Source of the DNA: Rhizobium sp. JAB6
Lineage (GTDB): Bacteria > Pseudomonadota > Alphaproteobacteria > Rhizobiales > Rhizobiaceae
Direction: 5' to 3'
DNA: 64,000 nt
Assembly: GCF_003024605.1 (NCBI RefSeq)
Contig: NZ_PYJQ01000010.1
Location: 62,001 to 126,000, forward strand
Below are positions 45,942 to 55,135 of the stretch, piece by piece. Numbering within the stretch: position 1 is the first letter of the stretch; every line of letters begins with the position of its first letter. The notes beneath the pieces are model-generated. The model did not search any database and was not told the DNA's origin. It saw only the letters and a program-made list of their open reading frames with translations. The translations under genes and the position numbers were made by a program.

Positions 45942-46758
45942 CGGCGATGCTCCCCGTGATAATGCGATGCGGATGAGTGAAAATCTCGAAGTCGTCGCCG
46001 CGCACCAGCGCCACCAGCGTCATGCCGGCCTCCTCGGCCGTGCGGATGGCAAGCGCCGTCGGCGCGGAGATGGCAACAAGGACAGCACTACCCAGGATAG
46101 CCGCCTTCTGCACCATTTCGACGGACAGGCGGCTGGTGACGGCAACCACACCTTCCGCACCCTTATGGCCGGAACGGACGACCGCGCCGCAGAGCTTGTC
46201 GAGCGCATTGTGCCTGCCGACATCCTCGCGCACGGCAAGCAGCCCCCCGGACGGAATATAGAAACCTGCACCGTGAACGGCATGAGTCTCGCGATGCAGC
46301 GGCTGCGCATCGTTGAGCAGCGCGATCGCGCGGACAATGTCCTTTTGCGTCAGTTTTAAAGCGACCTGTGAGACATCCGGTACCTTGCGCACCGCCTGCT
46401 CGATCGATTCGATGCCGCAGAGGCCGCAGCCGACGGGACCCGCCATATGGCGGCGGCGCAGCCGCAAGGCATCTGCCGCATGGTCGACGAGCGTGATCTG
46501 CACGTCGATCCCCTGCTCGTCCTCGATCGGTTCGACGGCGGCTATCTGAGCGATGTCGGTAATGATGCCTTCGGTGAGACTGAAGCCGACGGCAAAATCC
46601 TTGATATCGGCGGGTGTGCCCATCATGACCGCATGCGAGGTGCCGCCATAGGAAAAGGCGATCGGCACTTCCTCGGGAACGATACGGGAGCCGGACCGCA
46701 CCAAGCCGTTGCGGCGGGCGGTTTCGGGGATAGTGGTGGTGGCTGTGAATCTGGTCAT
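45931..46758 (-). CDS. fdhD: FdhD sulfurtransferase for formate dehydrogenase
   Basis: A 275-residue protein that passes sulfur from a cysteine desulfurase to the molybdenum cofactor of formate dehydrogenase. Hallmarks are the CxxC in GCGLCGIES (about 111-117), HGAGFYI, REDVGRHNALDKLCG and the SRLSVEMVQKAAILG segment. It sits between fdsA and fdsD, as in other fds operons. The 229-bp gap to fdsA contains two facing copies of a repeat, which could influence expression of fdhD-fdsD relative to fdsGBA. Confidence 0.95.
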   Translation of the reverse strand: MTRFTATTTIPETARRNGLVRSGSRIVPEEVPIAFSYGGTSHAVMMGTPADIKDFAVGFSLTEGIITDIAQIAAVEPIEDEQGIDVQITLVDHAADALRLRRRHMAGPVGCGLCGIESIEQAVRKVPDVSQVALKLTQKDIVRAIALLNDAQPLHRETHAVHGAGFYIPSGGLLAVREDVGRHNALDKLCGAVVRSGHKGAEGVVAVTSRLSVEMVQKAAILGSAVLVAISAPTALAIRTAEEAGMTLVALVRGDDFEIFTHPHRIITGSIADVA

Positions 46759-46777
46759 TGGCGGGTGGGGCGGAAAG

Positions 46778-46827
46778 TACCCCCCTCTGTCGCTGTCGCG
46801 ACATCTCCCCCAGAAGGAGGGAGATCG
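46778..46827. repeat. Intergenic repeat, CCCCCCTCTGTCG family, copy 1
   Basis: TACCCCCCTCTGTCGCTGTC, continuing GACATCTCCCCC and GGAGGGAGAT. A closely matching copy in opposite orientation is at 46920-46967; the two are about 90 bp apart. Confidence 0.7.
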
Positions 46828-46919
46828 TTGGGAGTTTGACGCTCTTTATCCGTCAAACAATAAGCTGCAATCTTTGCAAATACAGCATCTGCTTGTGCCG
46901 CGCGCATCCCGCGACCTGC

Positions 46920-46967
46920 CAATCTCTCCCCTTGTGGGGGAGATGTCACCAAGTGACAGAGGGGGGT
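46920..46967. repeat. Intergenic repeat, CCCCCCTCTGTCG family, copy 2 (inverted)
   Basis: CAATCTCTCCCC, then GGGGGAGATGTCACC and GTGACAGAGGGGGGTA. With copy 1 it could form a long imperfect stem in RNA spanning the fdsA-fdhD gap. Confidence 0.7.
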
Positions 46968-46987
46968 ATTCCTCCGCATCCTCAAAT

Positions 46988-49867
46988 TCACTCCGCAGCC
47001 TCCATTTTCCCGGCAATACGCCGCGACTGCCGAGCCTGCTCATCATACTCGACCTGCCACTGCGACGGACCGTTCGATGGCGAAACCTGCACCGCGGTCA
47101 CCTTGTATTCCGGGCAGTTCGTCGCCCAGTCGGTGTAATCGGTGGTGATGACGTTCGCCTGCGTATCCGGATGATGGAAGGTCGTATAGACGACACCGGG
47201 GGCGACGCGATCGGTAATCAGCGCTCGAAGCGTCGTGTCGCCGGAGCGGCTGCTGAGCCGGATCCAGTCGCCATCGCGAATGCCGCGCTGCTCGGCGTCA
47301 TGCGGATGGATTTCCAGCCGATCCTCGGCGTGCCAGACGACATTCTCGGTGCGCCGCGTCTGAGCGCCGACATTGTACTGGCTGAGAATGCGCCCGGTCG
47401 TCAGCAGCAGCGGAAAACGCGGGCCGGTGCGCTCGTCGGTCGGAACATATTCCGTGCGGATGAACTTGCCCTTGCCGCGCACGAAGCCGTCGACATGCAT
47501 GATCGGCGAGCCGAGCGGCAACTTTTCGTTGCAGGGCCACTGCACCGAGCCCATCTTTTCCAGATAGTCGTAGGAGACCAGCGCGAAGGTCGGCGTCGTC
47601 GCCGCAATCTCGTCCATGATCTCGGAAGGATGGGTGTAGTTCCAACCCAAGCCCATGGCCTGCGCCATCTTCTGCGTCACCTCCCAGTCGGCATAGCCGT
47701 TGCGTGGGGTCATGACCTTGCGCACGCGATTGATGCGGCGCTCGGCATTGGTAAAGGTGCCGTCCTTTTCGAGGAAGGTCGAGCCAGGCAGGAAGACATG
47801 CGCGTAGTTGGCTGTTTCGTTCAGGAAGAGATCGTGGACGACGACGCATTCCATCGCGGCAAGGCCGGCCGCGACATGCTTGGTATCCGGATCGGACTGG
47901 AGGATATCCTCGCCCTGGATGTAGATGCCCTTGAACGTGCCGTCGACGGCCGCATCGAGCATGTTCGTGATGCGCAGGCCGGGCTCGTTATTGAGCTTCA
48001 CGCCCCACAACTTTTCGAAGACTTCGCGCGTTGCGTCGTCCGAGATGTGGCGATAGCCGGTCAGCTCGTGCGGGAAGGAACCCATGTCGCAGGAGCCCTG
48101 CACATTGTTCTGACCGCGCAGCGGATTCACGCCGACACCCGGACGGCCGATATTGCCCGTCGCCATGGCAAGGTTGGCGATCGCCATGACCGTCGTCGAG
48201 CCCTGGCTGTGTTCGGTGACGCCGAGGCCGTAATAGATCGCGCCATTGCCGCCCTTGGCGTAGAGGCGCGCGGCCCCGCGCACGAGATCGGCTGGAACGC
48301 CGGTGTATTTTTCCGTTTCTTCGGGGCTGTGCTGCAGCTCGGCCACGAAGGCTGCCCAATCCTCGAACTCCGACCAGTCGCAGCGCTCGCGGATGAACGT
48401 CTCGTCGAACAGGCCTTCGGTAACGATGACATGTGCCAGCGCCGTCAGCATGGCGACATTGGTGCCCGGCTTCAGCGGCAGGTGATAGCTCGCCTCGACA
48501 TGCGGCGTGCGCACCAGATCGATGCGGCGGGGATCGATGACGATGAGCTTGGCCCCCTGGCGCAGCCGCTTCTTCAGACGCGAGCCGAAGACCGGATGGC
48601 CGTCGGTCGGGTTGGCGCCGATGACGACGACCACGTCGGAATGCTCGACGCTGTCGAAATTCTGCGTGCCGGCCGACGTGCCGAAGGTCTGGCCAAGTCC
48701 GTAGCCTGTGGGAGAGTGGCAGACGCGGGCGCAGGTATCGACATTGTTGTTGCCGAAGCCGGCGCGCACCAGCTTCTGCACCAGATAGGTTTCCTCATTG
48801 GTGCAGCGCGAAGAGGTGATGCCGCCGATGGAATCGCGACCATACTGATATTGCAGCCGCTTGAACTCGGTAGCGATATGAGCAAAGGCCTCGTCCCAGC
48901 TCACTTCGCGCCAAGGATCGGTCACCTTCTCGCGCACCATGGGGTTGAGGATGCGGTCCTTGTGGGTCGAATAGCCATAGGCGAAGCGGCCCTTGACGCA
49001 GGAATGACCGCGATTGGCCTGGCCGTCCTTCCAAGGCACCATGCGCACCAGCTCCTCTCCGCGCATTTCCGCCTTGAAGGAGCAGCCGACGCCGCAATAG
49101 GCGCAGGTGGTGACGACGGAATGCTCCGGCTGGCCGATCGATATGACAGATTTTTCGGTCAGCGTCGCCGTCGGGCAGGCCTGCACGCAGGCGCCGCAGG
49201 AAACGCACTCGCTGTCGATGAAACTCTCATGCATGCCGGGCGAGACGCGCGAGCCGAAGCCGCGACCCTCGATGGTCAGCGCAAAGGTGCCCTGCACTTC
49301 CTCGCAGGCCCGCACGCAGCGCGAACAGACGATGCATTTCGAAGGATCATAGGTGAAATAGGGATTGGACTCGTCCTTCGGCATCCATTTCAGATTGATG
49401 TCGCCGTTGTTGCGGGCCTTGACGTGATTGTCGCCCTCGTAGCCGTAGCGCACATCGCGCAGGCCGACGGCACCAGCCATATCCTGCAGCTCGCAATCGC
49501 CATTGGCGGCACAGGTCAGACAGTCGAGCGGATGGTCGGAAATATAGAGCTCCATCACGCCGCGGCGGATATCCTTCAGACGGCCCGTCTGCGTGTGGAC
49601 GACGAGGCCTGATGCGACAGGCGTCGTGCACGAAGCCGGCGTGCCGTTGCGGCCTTCGATCTCGACGAGACAGAGGCGGCAGGAGCCGAAGGCATCGACC
49701 ATGTCCGTAGCGCAGAGCTTCGGCACCTGAATGCCGGCTTCCATCGACGCGCGCATGATCGACGTGCCTTCTGGCACCGTGATCTGGCGGCCGTCGATGG
49801 TCAGCGTCACCATGGTTTCGGACTGGGAGGCCGGCGTGCCGTAGTCGATTTCTGGAACGAGGGACAT
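46988..49867 (-). CDS. fdsA: NAD-dependent formate dehydrogenase subunit alpha
   Basis: A 959-residue catalytic subunit that oxidises formate to CO2 at a bis-MGD molybdenum centre. It has an N-terminal NuoG-like part with 2Fe-2S and 4Fe-4S clusters (CRLCLVEIEG, DHPLDCLTCAANGDC, CIVCSRCVRACEE, CVSCGACVQACP), a CAYCGVGC cluster, a molybdopterin domain (about 270-750) and a dinucleotide-binding C-terminus (about 830-950). The metal ligand is cysteine (ARVCHSPTGYG), not selenocysteine. It overlaps nothing and lies 5 bp from fdsB. Confidence 0.96.
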   Translation of the reverse strand: MSLVPEIDYGTPASQSETMVTLTIDGRQITVPEGTSIMRASMEAGIQVPKLCATDMVDAFGSCRLCLVEIEGRNGTPASCTTPVASGLVVHTQTGRLKDIRRGVMELYISDHPLDCLTCAANGDCELQDMAGAVGLRDVRYGYEGDNHVKARNNGDINLKWMPKDESNPYFTYDPSKCIVCSRCVRACEEVQGTFALTIEGRGFGSRVSPGMHESFIDSECVSCGACVQACPTATLTEKSVISIGQPEHSVVTTCAYCGVGCSFKAEMRGEELVRMVPWKDGQANRGHSCVKGRFAYGYSTHKDRILNPMVREKVTDPWREVSWDEAFAHIATEFKRLQYQYGRDSIGGITSSRCTNEETYLVQKLVRAGFGNNNVDTCARVCHSPTGYGLGQTFGTSAGTQNFDSVEHSDVVVVIGANPTDGHPVFGSRLKKRLRQGAKLIVIDPRRIDLVRTPHVEASYHLPLKPGTNVAMLTALAHVIVTEGLFDETFIRERCDWSEFEDWAAFVAELQHSPEETEKYTGVPADLVRGAARLYAKGGNGAIYYGLGVTEHSQGSTTVMAIANLAMATGNIGRPGVGVNPLRGQNNVQGSCDMGSFPHELTGYRHISDDATREVFEKLWGVKLNNEPGLRITNMLDAAVDGTFKGIYIQGEDILQSDPDTKHVAAGLAAMECVVVHDLFLNETANYAHVFLPGSTFLEKDGTFTNAERRINRVRKVMTPRNGYADWEVTQKMAQAMGLGWNYTHPSEIMDEIAATTPTFALVSYDYLEKMGSVQWPCNEKLPLGSPIMHVDGFVRGKGKFIRTEYVPTDERTGPRFPLLLTTGRILSQYNVGAQTRRTENVVWHAEDRLEIHPHDAEQRGIRDGDWIRLSSRSGDTTLRALITDRVAPGVVYTTFHHPDTQANVITTDYTDWATNCPEYKVTAVQVSPSNGPSQWQVEYDEQARQSRRIAGKMEAAE

Positions 49868-49872
49868 GGATC

Positions 49873-51429
49873 TTACTCCGCCGCTGCAATCAAGGGTGCC
49901 GGAGAGAAATCCTCCGGGAAATGGGTCATCGCGCTCATGACGGGATAGGGCGTGAAGCCGCCGAGGGCGCAGAGCGAACCGAATTTCATCGTGTTACAGA
50001 GATCGGCAAGCAATTCCCTGTTCTTCTCGGGCTCAATCCCTTGCGCGATCTTGTCGGCCGTCTCGACGCCGCGTGTCGAACCGATACGGCAGGGTGTACA
50101 CTTGCCGCAGCTTTCGACCGCACAGAATTCCATCGCAAACCGCGCCTGCTTCAGCATGTCGGCGGTATCGTCGAAAACAACGATGCCGGCATGGCCGATC
50201 AGGCCATCCTCGGCCGCGAAGGCTTCATAGTCGAACGGCGTGTCGAACAGAGCGCGAGGGAAATAGGCGCCGAGCGGCCCACCCACCTGCACCGCCTTGA
50301 CCGGCCGCCCGGACGCCGTGCCGCCGCCGATCCTGTCGACGATATCGCCGAGCGAAAGGCCGAAGGCCGTCTCGTAGAGGCCAGCGTGCTTGACGTTGCC
50401 GGCGATCTGCAATGGGATCGTGCCGCGCGAACGACCCATGCCGAAATCGCGGTAGAAGACCGCCCCCCTGTCCATGATGACGGGAACGGAGGCGAGCGAA
50501 ATCACGTTGTTGATGACGGTCGGACAGCCAAACAGCCCCTTGTGTGCCGGCAGCGGCGGCTTGGCGCGCACCACGCCGCGCTTGCCTTCGAGGCTGTTCA
50601 GCAGCGCTGTTTCCTCGCCGCAGACATAGGCGCCGGCGCCGGTGCGGATTTCCATATCGAAAGTCTTGCCGGAACCGAGCACCGACGTGCCAAGAATGCC
50701 GGCCTTGCGGGCGATTTCGACTGCCTCGGTCATCGCCGCGATCGCATGCGGATATTCCGAGCGCGTATAGACGAAGCCCTTCGTCGCCCCCGTCGCCAAG
50801 CCGGCTATCACCATGCCCTCGATCAGCACGAAGGGGTCACCCTCCATGATCATCCGGTCGGCAAAGGTGCCGCTATCGCCCTCGTCGGCGTTGCAGACGA
50901 TATATTTGCGGTCATCAGGCGCATCGAGCACCGTCTTCCACTTGATACCGGTCGGGAAGCCGGCACCACCGCGACCGCGCAGGCCGGAATCGGTCACTTC
51001 CTTGACGATATCGCCAGCCGCCATGTCGATGGCGCGGCGCAGCCCCTTCAGGCCGCCATGGGCCTCATAATCCTGCAGCGAAAGCGGATCGGTGACGCCG
51101 CAGCGGGCGAAGGTCAGGCGTGTCTGTTCTTTCAGGAATGGGAGGTTTTCGACCTCCCCAAGACAGAGCGGATGCTCGCTGCCTTCGGCAAGCCCTGCGT
51201 CAAAGAGCGCCGCTACATCCTTTGCCTTCACTGGCCCATAACCGATGCGCTTGCTGCCGAGCTCGACTTCAACCAAGGGCTCGAGCCAGAACATGCCGCG
51301 CGAGCCGTTGCGCACGATGCGCGCATCCAGGCCGCGTTTGGCCACTTCCTGCGCGACCGATTTTGCCACCTTCTCCGCACCGAGCGAAAGGGCGGCGGCA
51401 TCGCGGGGGATATAGATGGTCACCGTCAT
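49873..51429 (-). CDS. fdsB: NAD-dependent formate dehydrogenase subunit beta (NADH/FMN)
   Basis: A 518-residue NuoF-like diaphorase subunit that passes electrons from the clusters via FMN to NAD+. A thioredoxin-fold-like N-terminus (about 1-100) precedes the FMN/NAD region with GLRGRGGAGFPTGIKW, YIVCNADEGDSGTFADR and the C-terminal 4Fe-4S set ESCGKCTPCRIGSTRG. It overlaps fdsG by four bases (ATGA). Confidence 0.96.
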   Translation of the reverse strand: MTVTIYIPRDAAALSLGAEKVAKSVAQEVAKRGLDARIVRNGSRGMFWLEPLVEVELGSKRIGYGPVKAKDVAALFDAGLAEGSEHPLCLGEVENLPFLKEQTRLTFARCGVTDPLSLQDYEAHGGLKGLRRAIDMAAGDIVKEVTDSGLRGRGGAGFPTGIKWKTVLDAPDDRKYIVCNADEGDSGTFADRMIMEGDPFVLIEGMVIAGLATGATKGFVYTRSEYPHAIAAMTEAVEIARKAGILGTSVLGSGKTFDMEIRTGAGAYVCGEETALLNSLEGKRGVVRAKPPLPAHKGLFGCPTVINNVISLASVPVIMDRGAVFYRDFGMGRSRGTIPLQIAGNVKHAGLYETAFGLSLGDIVDRIGGGTASGRPVKAVQVGGPLGAYFPRALFDTPFDYEAFAAEDGLIGHAGIVVFDDTADMLKQARFAMEFCAVESCGKCTPCRIGSTRGVETADKIAQGIEPEKNRELLADLCNTMKFGSLCALGGFTPYPVMSAMTHFPEDFSPAPLIAAAE

Positions 51430-51905
51430 TGGCGCGCCTCCTTCACGAGGTCTTCGGCGCTTTCATCGTCGAGCCGGCCATGCAACTCGCCATCCAGCAT
51501 TGCGGCCGGAGCACAGGCACAGAGCCCCAGACAGTAGACCGGCTCCAGTGTGACGCTGCCGTCGAGCGTTGTCTGATGGAAATCGATACCCAAGAGCCGC
51601 TTGACGCGCTCCGCAACCGCATCGCCGCCCATCGACTGACAGGCTTCGGCGCGACAGAGCTTCAGAATGTGGCGGCCTGCGGAGTGATCGCGATAATCAT
51701 GATAGAAGGTCATGACACCGTGCACTTCGGCGCGTGAAAGGTTGAGTGCCCTAGCAATCAGCGGCAGCGCATCCTGCGGCACATAGCCGAATTCCTCTTG
51801 AATCCCGTGCAGGATCGGCAAAAGCGGCCCCTCCATCGATTTCATGCTATCGATGATGGCTCCGGCGCGGATTGCGATATCATCCGCGGCCTGATTCAAA
51901 CTCAT
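51426..51905 (-). CDS. fdsG: NAD-dependent formate dehydrogenase subunit gamma
   Basis: A 159-residue NuoE-like 2Fe-2S subunit. The cluster cysteines are in LCRAEACQSMGG and VYCLGLCACAP, and the N-terminal helical part has LLPILHGIQEEFGYVPQDALP. The start at ATG 51905 follows GGGAGG. First gene of the fds operon; the LysR regulator gene lies just upstream on the same strand. Confidence 0.95.
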   Translation of the reverse strand: MSLNQAADDIAIRAGAIIDSMKSMEGPLLPILHGIQEEFGYVPQDALPLIARALNLSRAEVHGVMTFYHDYRDHSAGRHILKLCRAEACQSMGGDAVAERVKRLLGIDFHQTTLDGSVTLEPVYCLGLCACAPAAMLDGELHGRLDDESAEDLVKEARQ

Positions 51906-52052
51906 TAGCAGCCTCCCGCGCATAGCTCCGAAGATCGAAGGCGAATCTTCGGAAAAGACCATGCGGCATTTCCTTCTGGCGCGCGATCGACACGCCACAA
52001 GGATAAGCTCGCAGGGAGACGGCAAAGGATCAATAAGGCAGTCTCGTCGCTC

Positions 52053-52069
52053 GATAGAAATTTTCTATC
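52053..52069. promoter_or_regulatory. LysR-type operator upstream of fdsG
   Basis: A perfect inverted repeat GATAGAAA-T-TTTCTATC that contains the LysR T-N11-A motif (T55...A67). It overlaps the last bases of the lysR gene and is about 150 bp before fdsG, so it is a good candidate for the regulator site. Confidence 0.55.
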
Positions 52070-52961
52070 AATTCCCATTCTCTTCCGCGAGCAATCTCGC
52101 CTCGTGCAACAAGGCGGAGACGAGTGGCGTAAAGGGTTCGCGGTGGGTGGCGACCAGACCGACAAGATGCTCCGCATCAGGCTCCGTGATCGGGATCTTG
52201 TGAATATCCGCCGGAAAACCGAAGGAATCAGCGATGTTCTTTGGCATGATGCTCGCCCAGCGGCCGGTCTGCACATGCGAAAACAGCACGATCATCGAAT
52301 TGGATTCCAGCGTCGGCTTGGCCGTAGCACCTGCCTCGGCAAGATGCCGATTGATGATGCGACGGTTCTGCATATCGGCAGTCAATAGACAAAGCCGAAG
52401 ATCGCCGACCTCCTTCCAGGTGACGGTCTTGCGCTCGGAAAACGGGCTGCCCGCCGCCGTGATCAGATGGTAACGCTCCGCATAGAGCGGCACGCTGGTG
52501 ACGCGGCCGAGCGGCTCGTTTTCCAGATAGGTGATGCCGGCATCGATCTCGAGATTTTCGAGCAGGCTCAGAACCTGCAGCGAATTGCGCGATAAAATGG
52601 AGAAGGTGACGTCGGGGTGTCTTTCCTGGAAAGGCGTGGTGATTTTCTGCACCATGGCGAGTGCCGTCGGAATGGCGGCAATGCGGATATGGCCGGCAAG
52701 CCCCTTGCGCGCCGCGCGCATCTCTTCGCGCATGGTTCGGCTGTCGCCGACGATGCGGCGCGCCCATTCCAACACACGCTGCCCCTCGGGCGTCAGCCCC
52801 TGAAAGCGCGAACCGCGGCTGACAAGCATTACGCCGAGCTGATCCTCCAGCTGGCGGATGGCCGCAGACAGGGTCGGCTGCGTCACGCCGCATTCCTCGG
52901 CCGCGCGGCCGAAATGCTTCTGATTCGCCAGCGCGATGAAGAATTCCAGCTTGTCGATCAT
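52068..52961 (-). CDS. LysR-family regulator of the formate dehydrogenase operon
   Basis: A 297-residue LysR-type regulator: N-terminal HTH (about 1-60; FFIALANQKHFGRAAEECGVTQPTLSAAIRQLEDQLGVMLV) and a substrate-binding C-domain. It is co-oriented with, and directly upstream of, fdsG, where an fds regulator is expected. Formate or a related molecule is the likely effector, by inference. A dyad at 52053-52069 overlaps its 3' end. Confidence 0.9.
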   Translation of the reverse strand: MIDKLEFFIALANQKHFGRAAEECGVTQPTLSAAIRQLEDQLGVMLVSRGSRFQGLTPEGQRVLEWARRIVGDSRTMREEMRAARKGLAGHIRIAAIPTALAMVQKITTPFQERHPDVTFSILSRNSLQVLSLLENLEIDAGITYLENEPLGRVTSVPLYAERYHLITAAGSPFSERKTVTWKEVGDLRLCLLTADMQNRRIINRHLAEAGATAKPTLESNSMIVLFSHVQTGRWASIMPKNIADSFGFPADIHKIPITEPDAEHLVGLVATHREPFTPLVSALLHEARLLAEENGN

Positions 52962-53031
52962 CCCGCTCTCCCGAAGCGAAAGAGTTAGACCCGTCGCCTG
53001 ACGAACGCAACATGCAAGGCAGCCTCAGGCA

Positions 53032-53370
53032 TCAGCGATCGATCTGACGGAAAGCCTCTTGCAGCGAATCGACCACGGCGCAGATTTCCGACCGCGCGAC
53101 GGCATAGTGGATGAGACGCCCTTCCCGGCGCGTATCGACGAGCTTATCCAGGCGAAGGCGCGCCAAATGCTGAGATACCACGGCCTGCGGCAGATCAAGA
53201 AGAGCCTCGAGTTCCATCACCGTTTTCTCGTGCTTGGCAAGCATGAAGAGAATTGCCAGACGGGTTTCATGCGACAATGCTTTCAGCAGGGCGCTCGCCT
53301 TTCGCGCCCTGTCGGTCATTTCCTCAACATCACGTTCCGCTTCACCGTCTTGCGGTAGAGACGACGACAT
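53032..53370 (-). CDS. ArsR-family transcriptional regulator
   Basis: A 112-residue winged-helix regulator (RLAILFMLAKHEKTVMELEALLDLPQAVVSQHLARLRLDKLVDTRREGRLIHYAV). It has one cysteine, in SEICAVV, so the metal-binding alpha-3 motif CxC of ArsR/SmtB sensors is absent. An inverted repeat AATCAG-AAG-CTGATT at 53419-53433 lies upstream and could be its operator. The target is unknown. Confidence 0.88.
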   Translation of the reverse strand: MSSSLPQDGEAERDVEEMTDRARKASALLKALSHETRLAILFMLAKHEKTVMELEALLDLPQAVVSQHLARLRLDKLVDTRREGRLIHYAVARSEICAVVDSLQEAFRQIDR

Positions 53371-53418
53371 ATGGCAGCCTCTAGTAAGAATCCCCCGGGG
53401 ATGTTTATAATATTATCA

Positions 53419-53433
53419 AATCAGAAGCTGATT
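53419..53433. promoter_or_regulatory. Inverted repeat upstream of the ArsR gene
   Basis: AATCAG-AAG-CTGATT, perfect 6-bp arms, between the ArsR and SDR genes. Confidence 0.35.
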
Positions 53434-53470
53434 CAAAAAAGACGCGGAAACCCAAAAAAGGTCCGCTTTA

Positions 53471-54238
53471 TTAGCAGATAAGCTGCCCACCATTGATCTC
53501 GATCACCTGTCCGGTGATATAGCCGGAAAGCAGGGGCGCCGCGAGAAAGAGATAGGCGGGCGCGCAATCTTCGGGGGCGCCCAGGCGCTGAAGCGGGATC
53601 GATTTGCGCGTCTGCTCCAACTTCTCTCTCGATGAATAACGCTCATGAAAATCGGTCGCTATCGTGCCGGGCGAGACGCAGTTCACCCGGATTCCGTCAG
53701 GCGCCAGCTCCCGCGCCAACGCCTTCGAATAGGCCGCGACAAAGGCCTTCGAGGCGGAATAGATCGCCGATCCCGGGCTACCGCCGGTGAGCGCCGAAAT
53801 CGAGACGGTGTTGACGATCGCCGCCTGCCCGGCAGCCCGCAGCAGCGGCAACAGCCCTCTCGTCACCTCCATGACGGAAGTCTGATTGAGATGAACGATC
53901 TGCTCGTATTGTTCGTCGGTCAGCTCGCCGGCCGCAAACCGGCCGACCATGGTGCCGGCATTGTTGACCAGCACGTCGATGCGGTCGAAACGCTCCCCCG
54001 CGGCGTTGACGAAATCGCGCGTACCCCAGGCCGCGAAATCGCCAGCCACGAGGAAGGCTCGCCGCTCGGCCTCCGCCTCCATCAGAAAATCGGGCAACTG
54101 GCGACCGGCGTCACGGCCGATATGGACGAGGACGCGGGCGCCGCAATCGAGAAACTGCCGCGCAACCTCCAGCCCGATACCGCGGCCGGCGCCGGTGACC
54201 ACGACATTGCGATTTTCGAATAGCTTCGGATGAAACAC
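53471..54238 (-). CDS. Short-chain dehydrogenase/reductase
   Basis: A 255-residue classical SDR. The nucleotide motif GAGRGIG is at about 17-23, NNAG at about 92, the catalytic Ser in the VNTVSISALTGGSPG region and the YSASK motif (Tyr/Lys) near 160-164. The C-terminus ends with the FabG-like YITGQVIEINGG. The substrate is unknown. It is divergent from glpR; the 98-bp gap holds a small palindrome (ATCATATGAT at 54295-54304). Confidence 0.9.
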   Translation of the reverse strand: MFHPKLFENRNVVVTGAGRGIGLEVARQFLDCGARVLVHIGRDAGRQLPDFLMEAEAERRAFLVAGDFAAWGTRDFVNAAGERFDRIDVLVNNAGTMVGRFAAGELTDEQYEQIVHLNQTSVMEVTRGLLPLLRAAGQAAIVNTVSISALTGGSPGSAIYSASKAFVAAYSKALARELAPDGIRVNCVSPGTIATDFHERYSSREKLEQTRKSIPLQRLGAPEDCAPAYLFLAAPLLSGYITGQVIEINGGQLIC

Positions 54239-54336
54239 GAGACCCTCCCCACATCACACAATTCGCGCGCCGGTAATTGCGGAATTTTCACTTTATCATA
54301 TGATGACAAAAAAACGAAAGAAAGGGAGCGAAAACC

Positions 54337-55110
54337 ATGTTCCTATCCGGACGTCAGACCGAGATTCTCGACATCGCCAAGGCGGAAGGGCGAGTATTGG
54401 TGGAGGAACTGGCGTTACGCTTCTCGGTCACGCCGCAAACCATCCGCAAGGACCTGAACGATCTTTGCGACGGCCGCGTGCTGTCGCGCGTGCATGGTGG
54501 CGCGATCTTTCCCGGCGGAACCGAGAACGTGAAATATGAGGCGAGACGTTCCATCGCCGCATCCGAAAAACAGGCGATCGGCCGCGCCGCGGCAAGCCTG
54601 ATCCCCAATAACAGCTCGCTTTTCATCAATATCGGCACGACGACGGAAGCGGTCGGCGAGGCACTTCTTGGCCACCACGAACTGATGGTTATTACCAATA
54701 ATATCAACGTTGCCAATAAGTTGCGCATTTTCCCCTCCATCGAGGTCGTCATCTCCGGCGGTGTCGTGCGCGGTTCGGATGGCGGCATCGTCGGCGAGGC
54801 GGCCGTCGATTTCATCAAGCAGTTCAAGGTGGACTATGCCGTCATCGGCGCCTCCGCGATCGATCCTGACGGCGCACTTCTGGATTTCGACTTTCGCGAA
54901 GTGAAAGTCGCGCAGGCGATCATCGCCAATGCACGGCACGTCATCCTCGTCGCCGATAGTACCAAGTTCGAACGAACCGCCCCGGTTCGCATCGGTCATC
55001 TCTCCCAGGTTCATACCTTCGTCACAGACGAATGCAGCATCGAATCCGTGCGTTCCATCGCGATGGAGCATGACGTGCATCTTGTTGAAACCTCTCGCAG
55101 ATCGGCCTGA
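54337..55110 (+). CDS. glpR: DeoR-family repressor, GlpR type
   Basis: A 257-residue DeoR regulator with an N-terminal HTH (about 1-56; FLSGRQTEILDIAKAEGRVLVEELALRFSVTPQTIRKDLNDLCDGRVLSRVHGGAI) and a sugar-phosphate-binding DeoR C-domain (about 75-240; NIGTTTEAVGEALL, GGVVRGSDGGIVGEAAV). It sits directly before glpD, so it probably represses glycerol-3-phosphate use, with sn-glycerol 3-phosphate as inducer. Phased TTCG repeats follow in the gap to glpD. Confidence 0.88.
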   Translation: MFLSGRQTEILDIAKAEGRVLVEELALRFSVTPQTIRKDLNDLCDGRVLSRVHGGAIFPGGTENVKYEARRSIAASEKQAIGRAAASLIPNNSSLFINIGTTTEAVGEALLGHHELMVITNNINVANKLRIFPSIEVVISGGVVRGSDGGIVGEAAVDFIKQFKVDYAVIGASAIDPDGALLDFDFREVKVAQAIIANARHVILVADSTKFERTAPVRIGHLSQVHTFVTDECSIESVRSIAMEHDVHLVETSRRSA

Positions 55111-55135
55111 TCGGCGCACTTTCCCTCAAGAAACG

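Noticed and set aside
46988..49867. Selenocysteine in formate dehydrogenase alpha
   Set aside because: The metal-ligand position reads cysteine (ARVCHSPT) and no in-frame TGA occurs there.
46709..51537. Plus-strand frames of 967 and 538 codons opposite fdsA and fdsB
   Set aside because: They lie entirely over well-defined formate dehydrogenase genes, and their residues follow the shadow pattern; no domain is visible.
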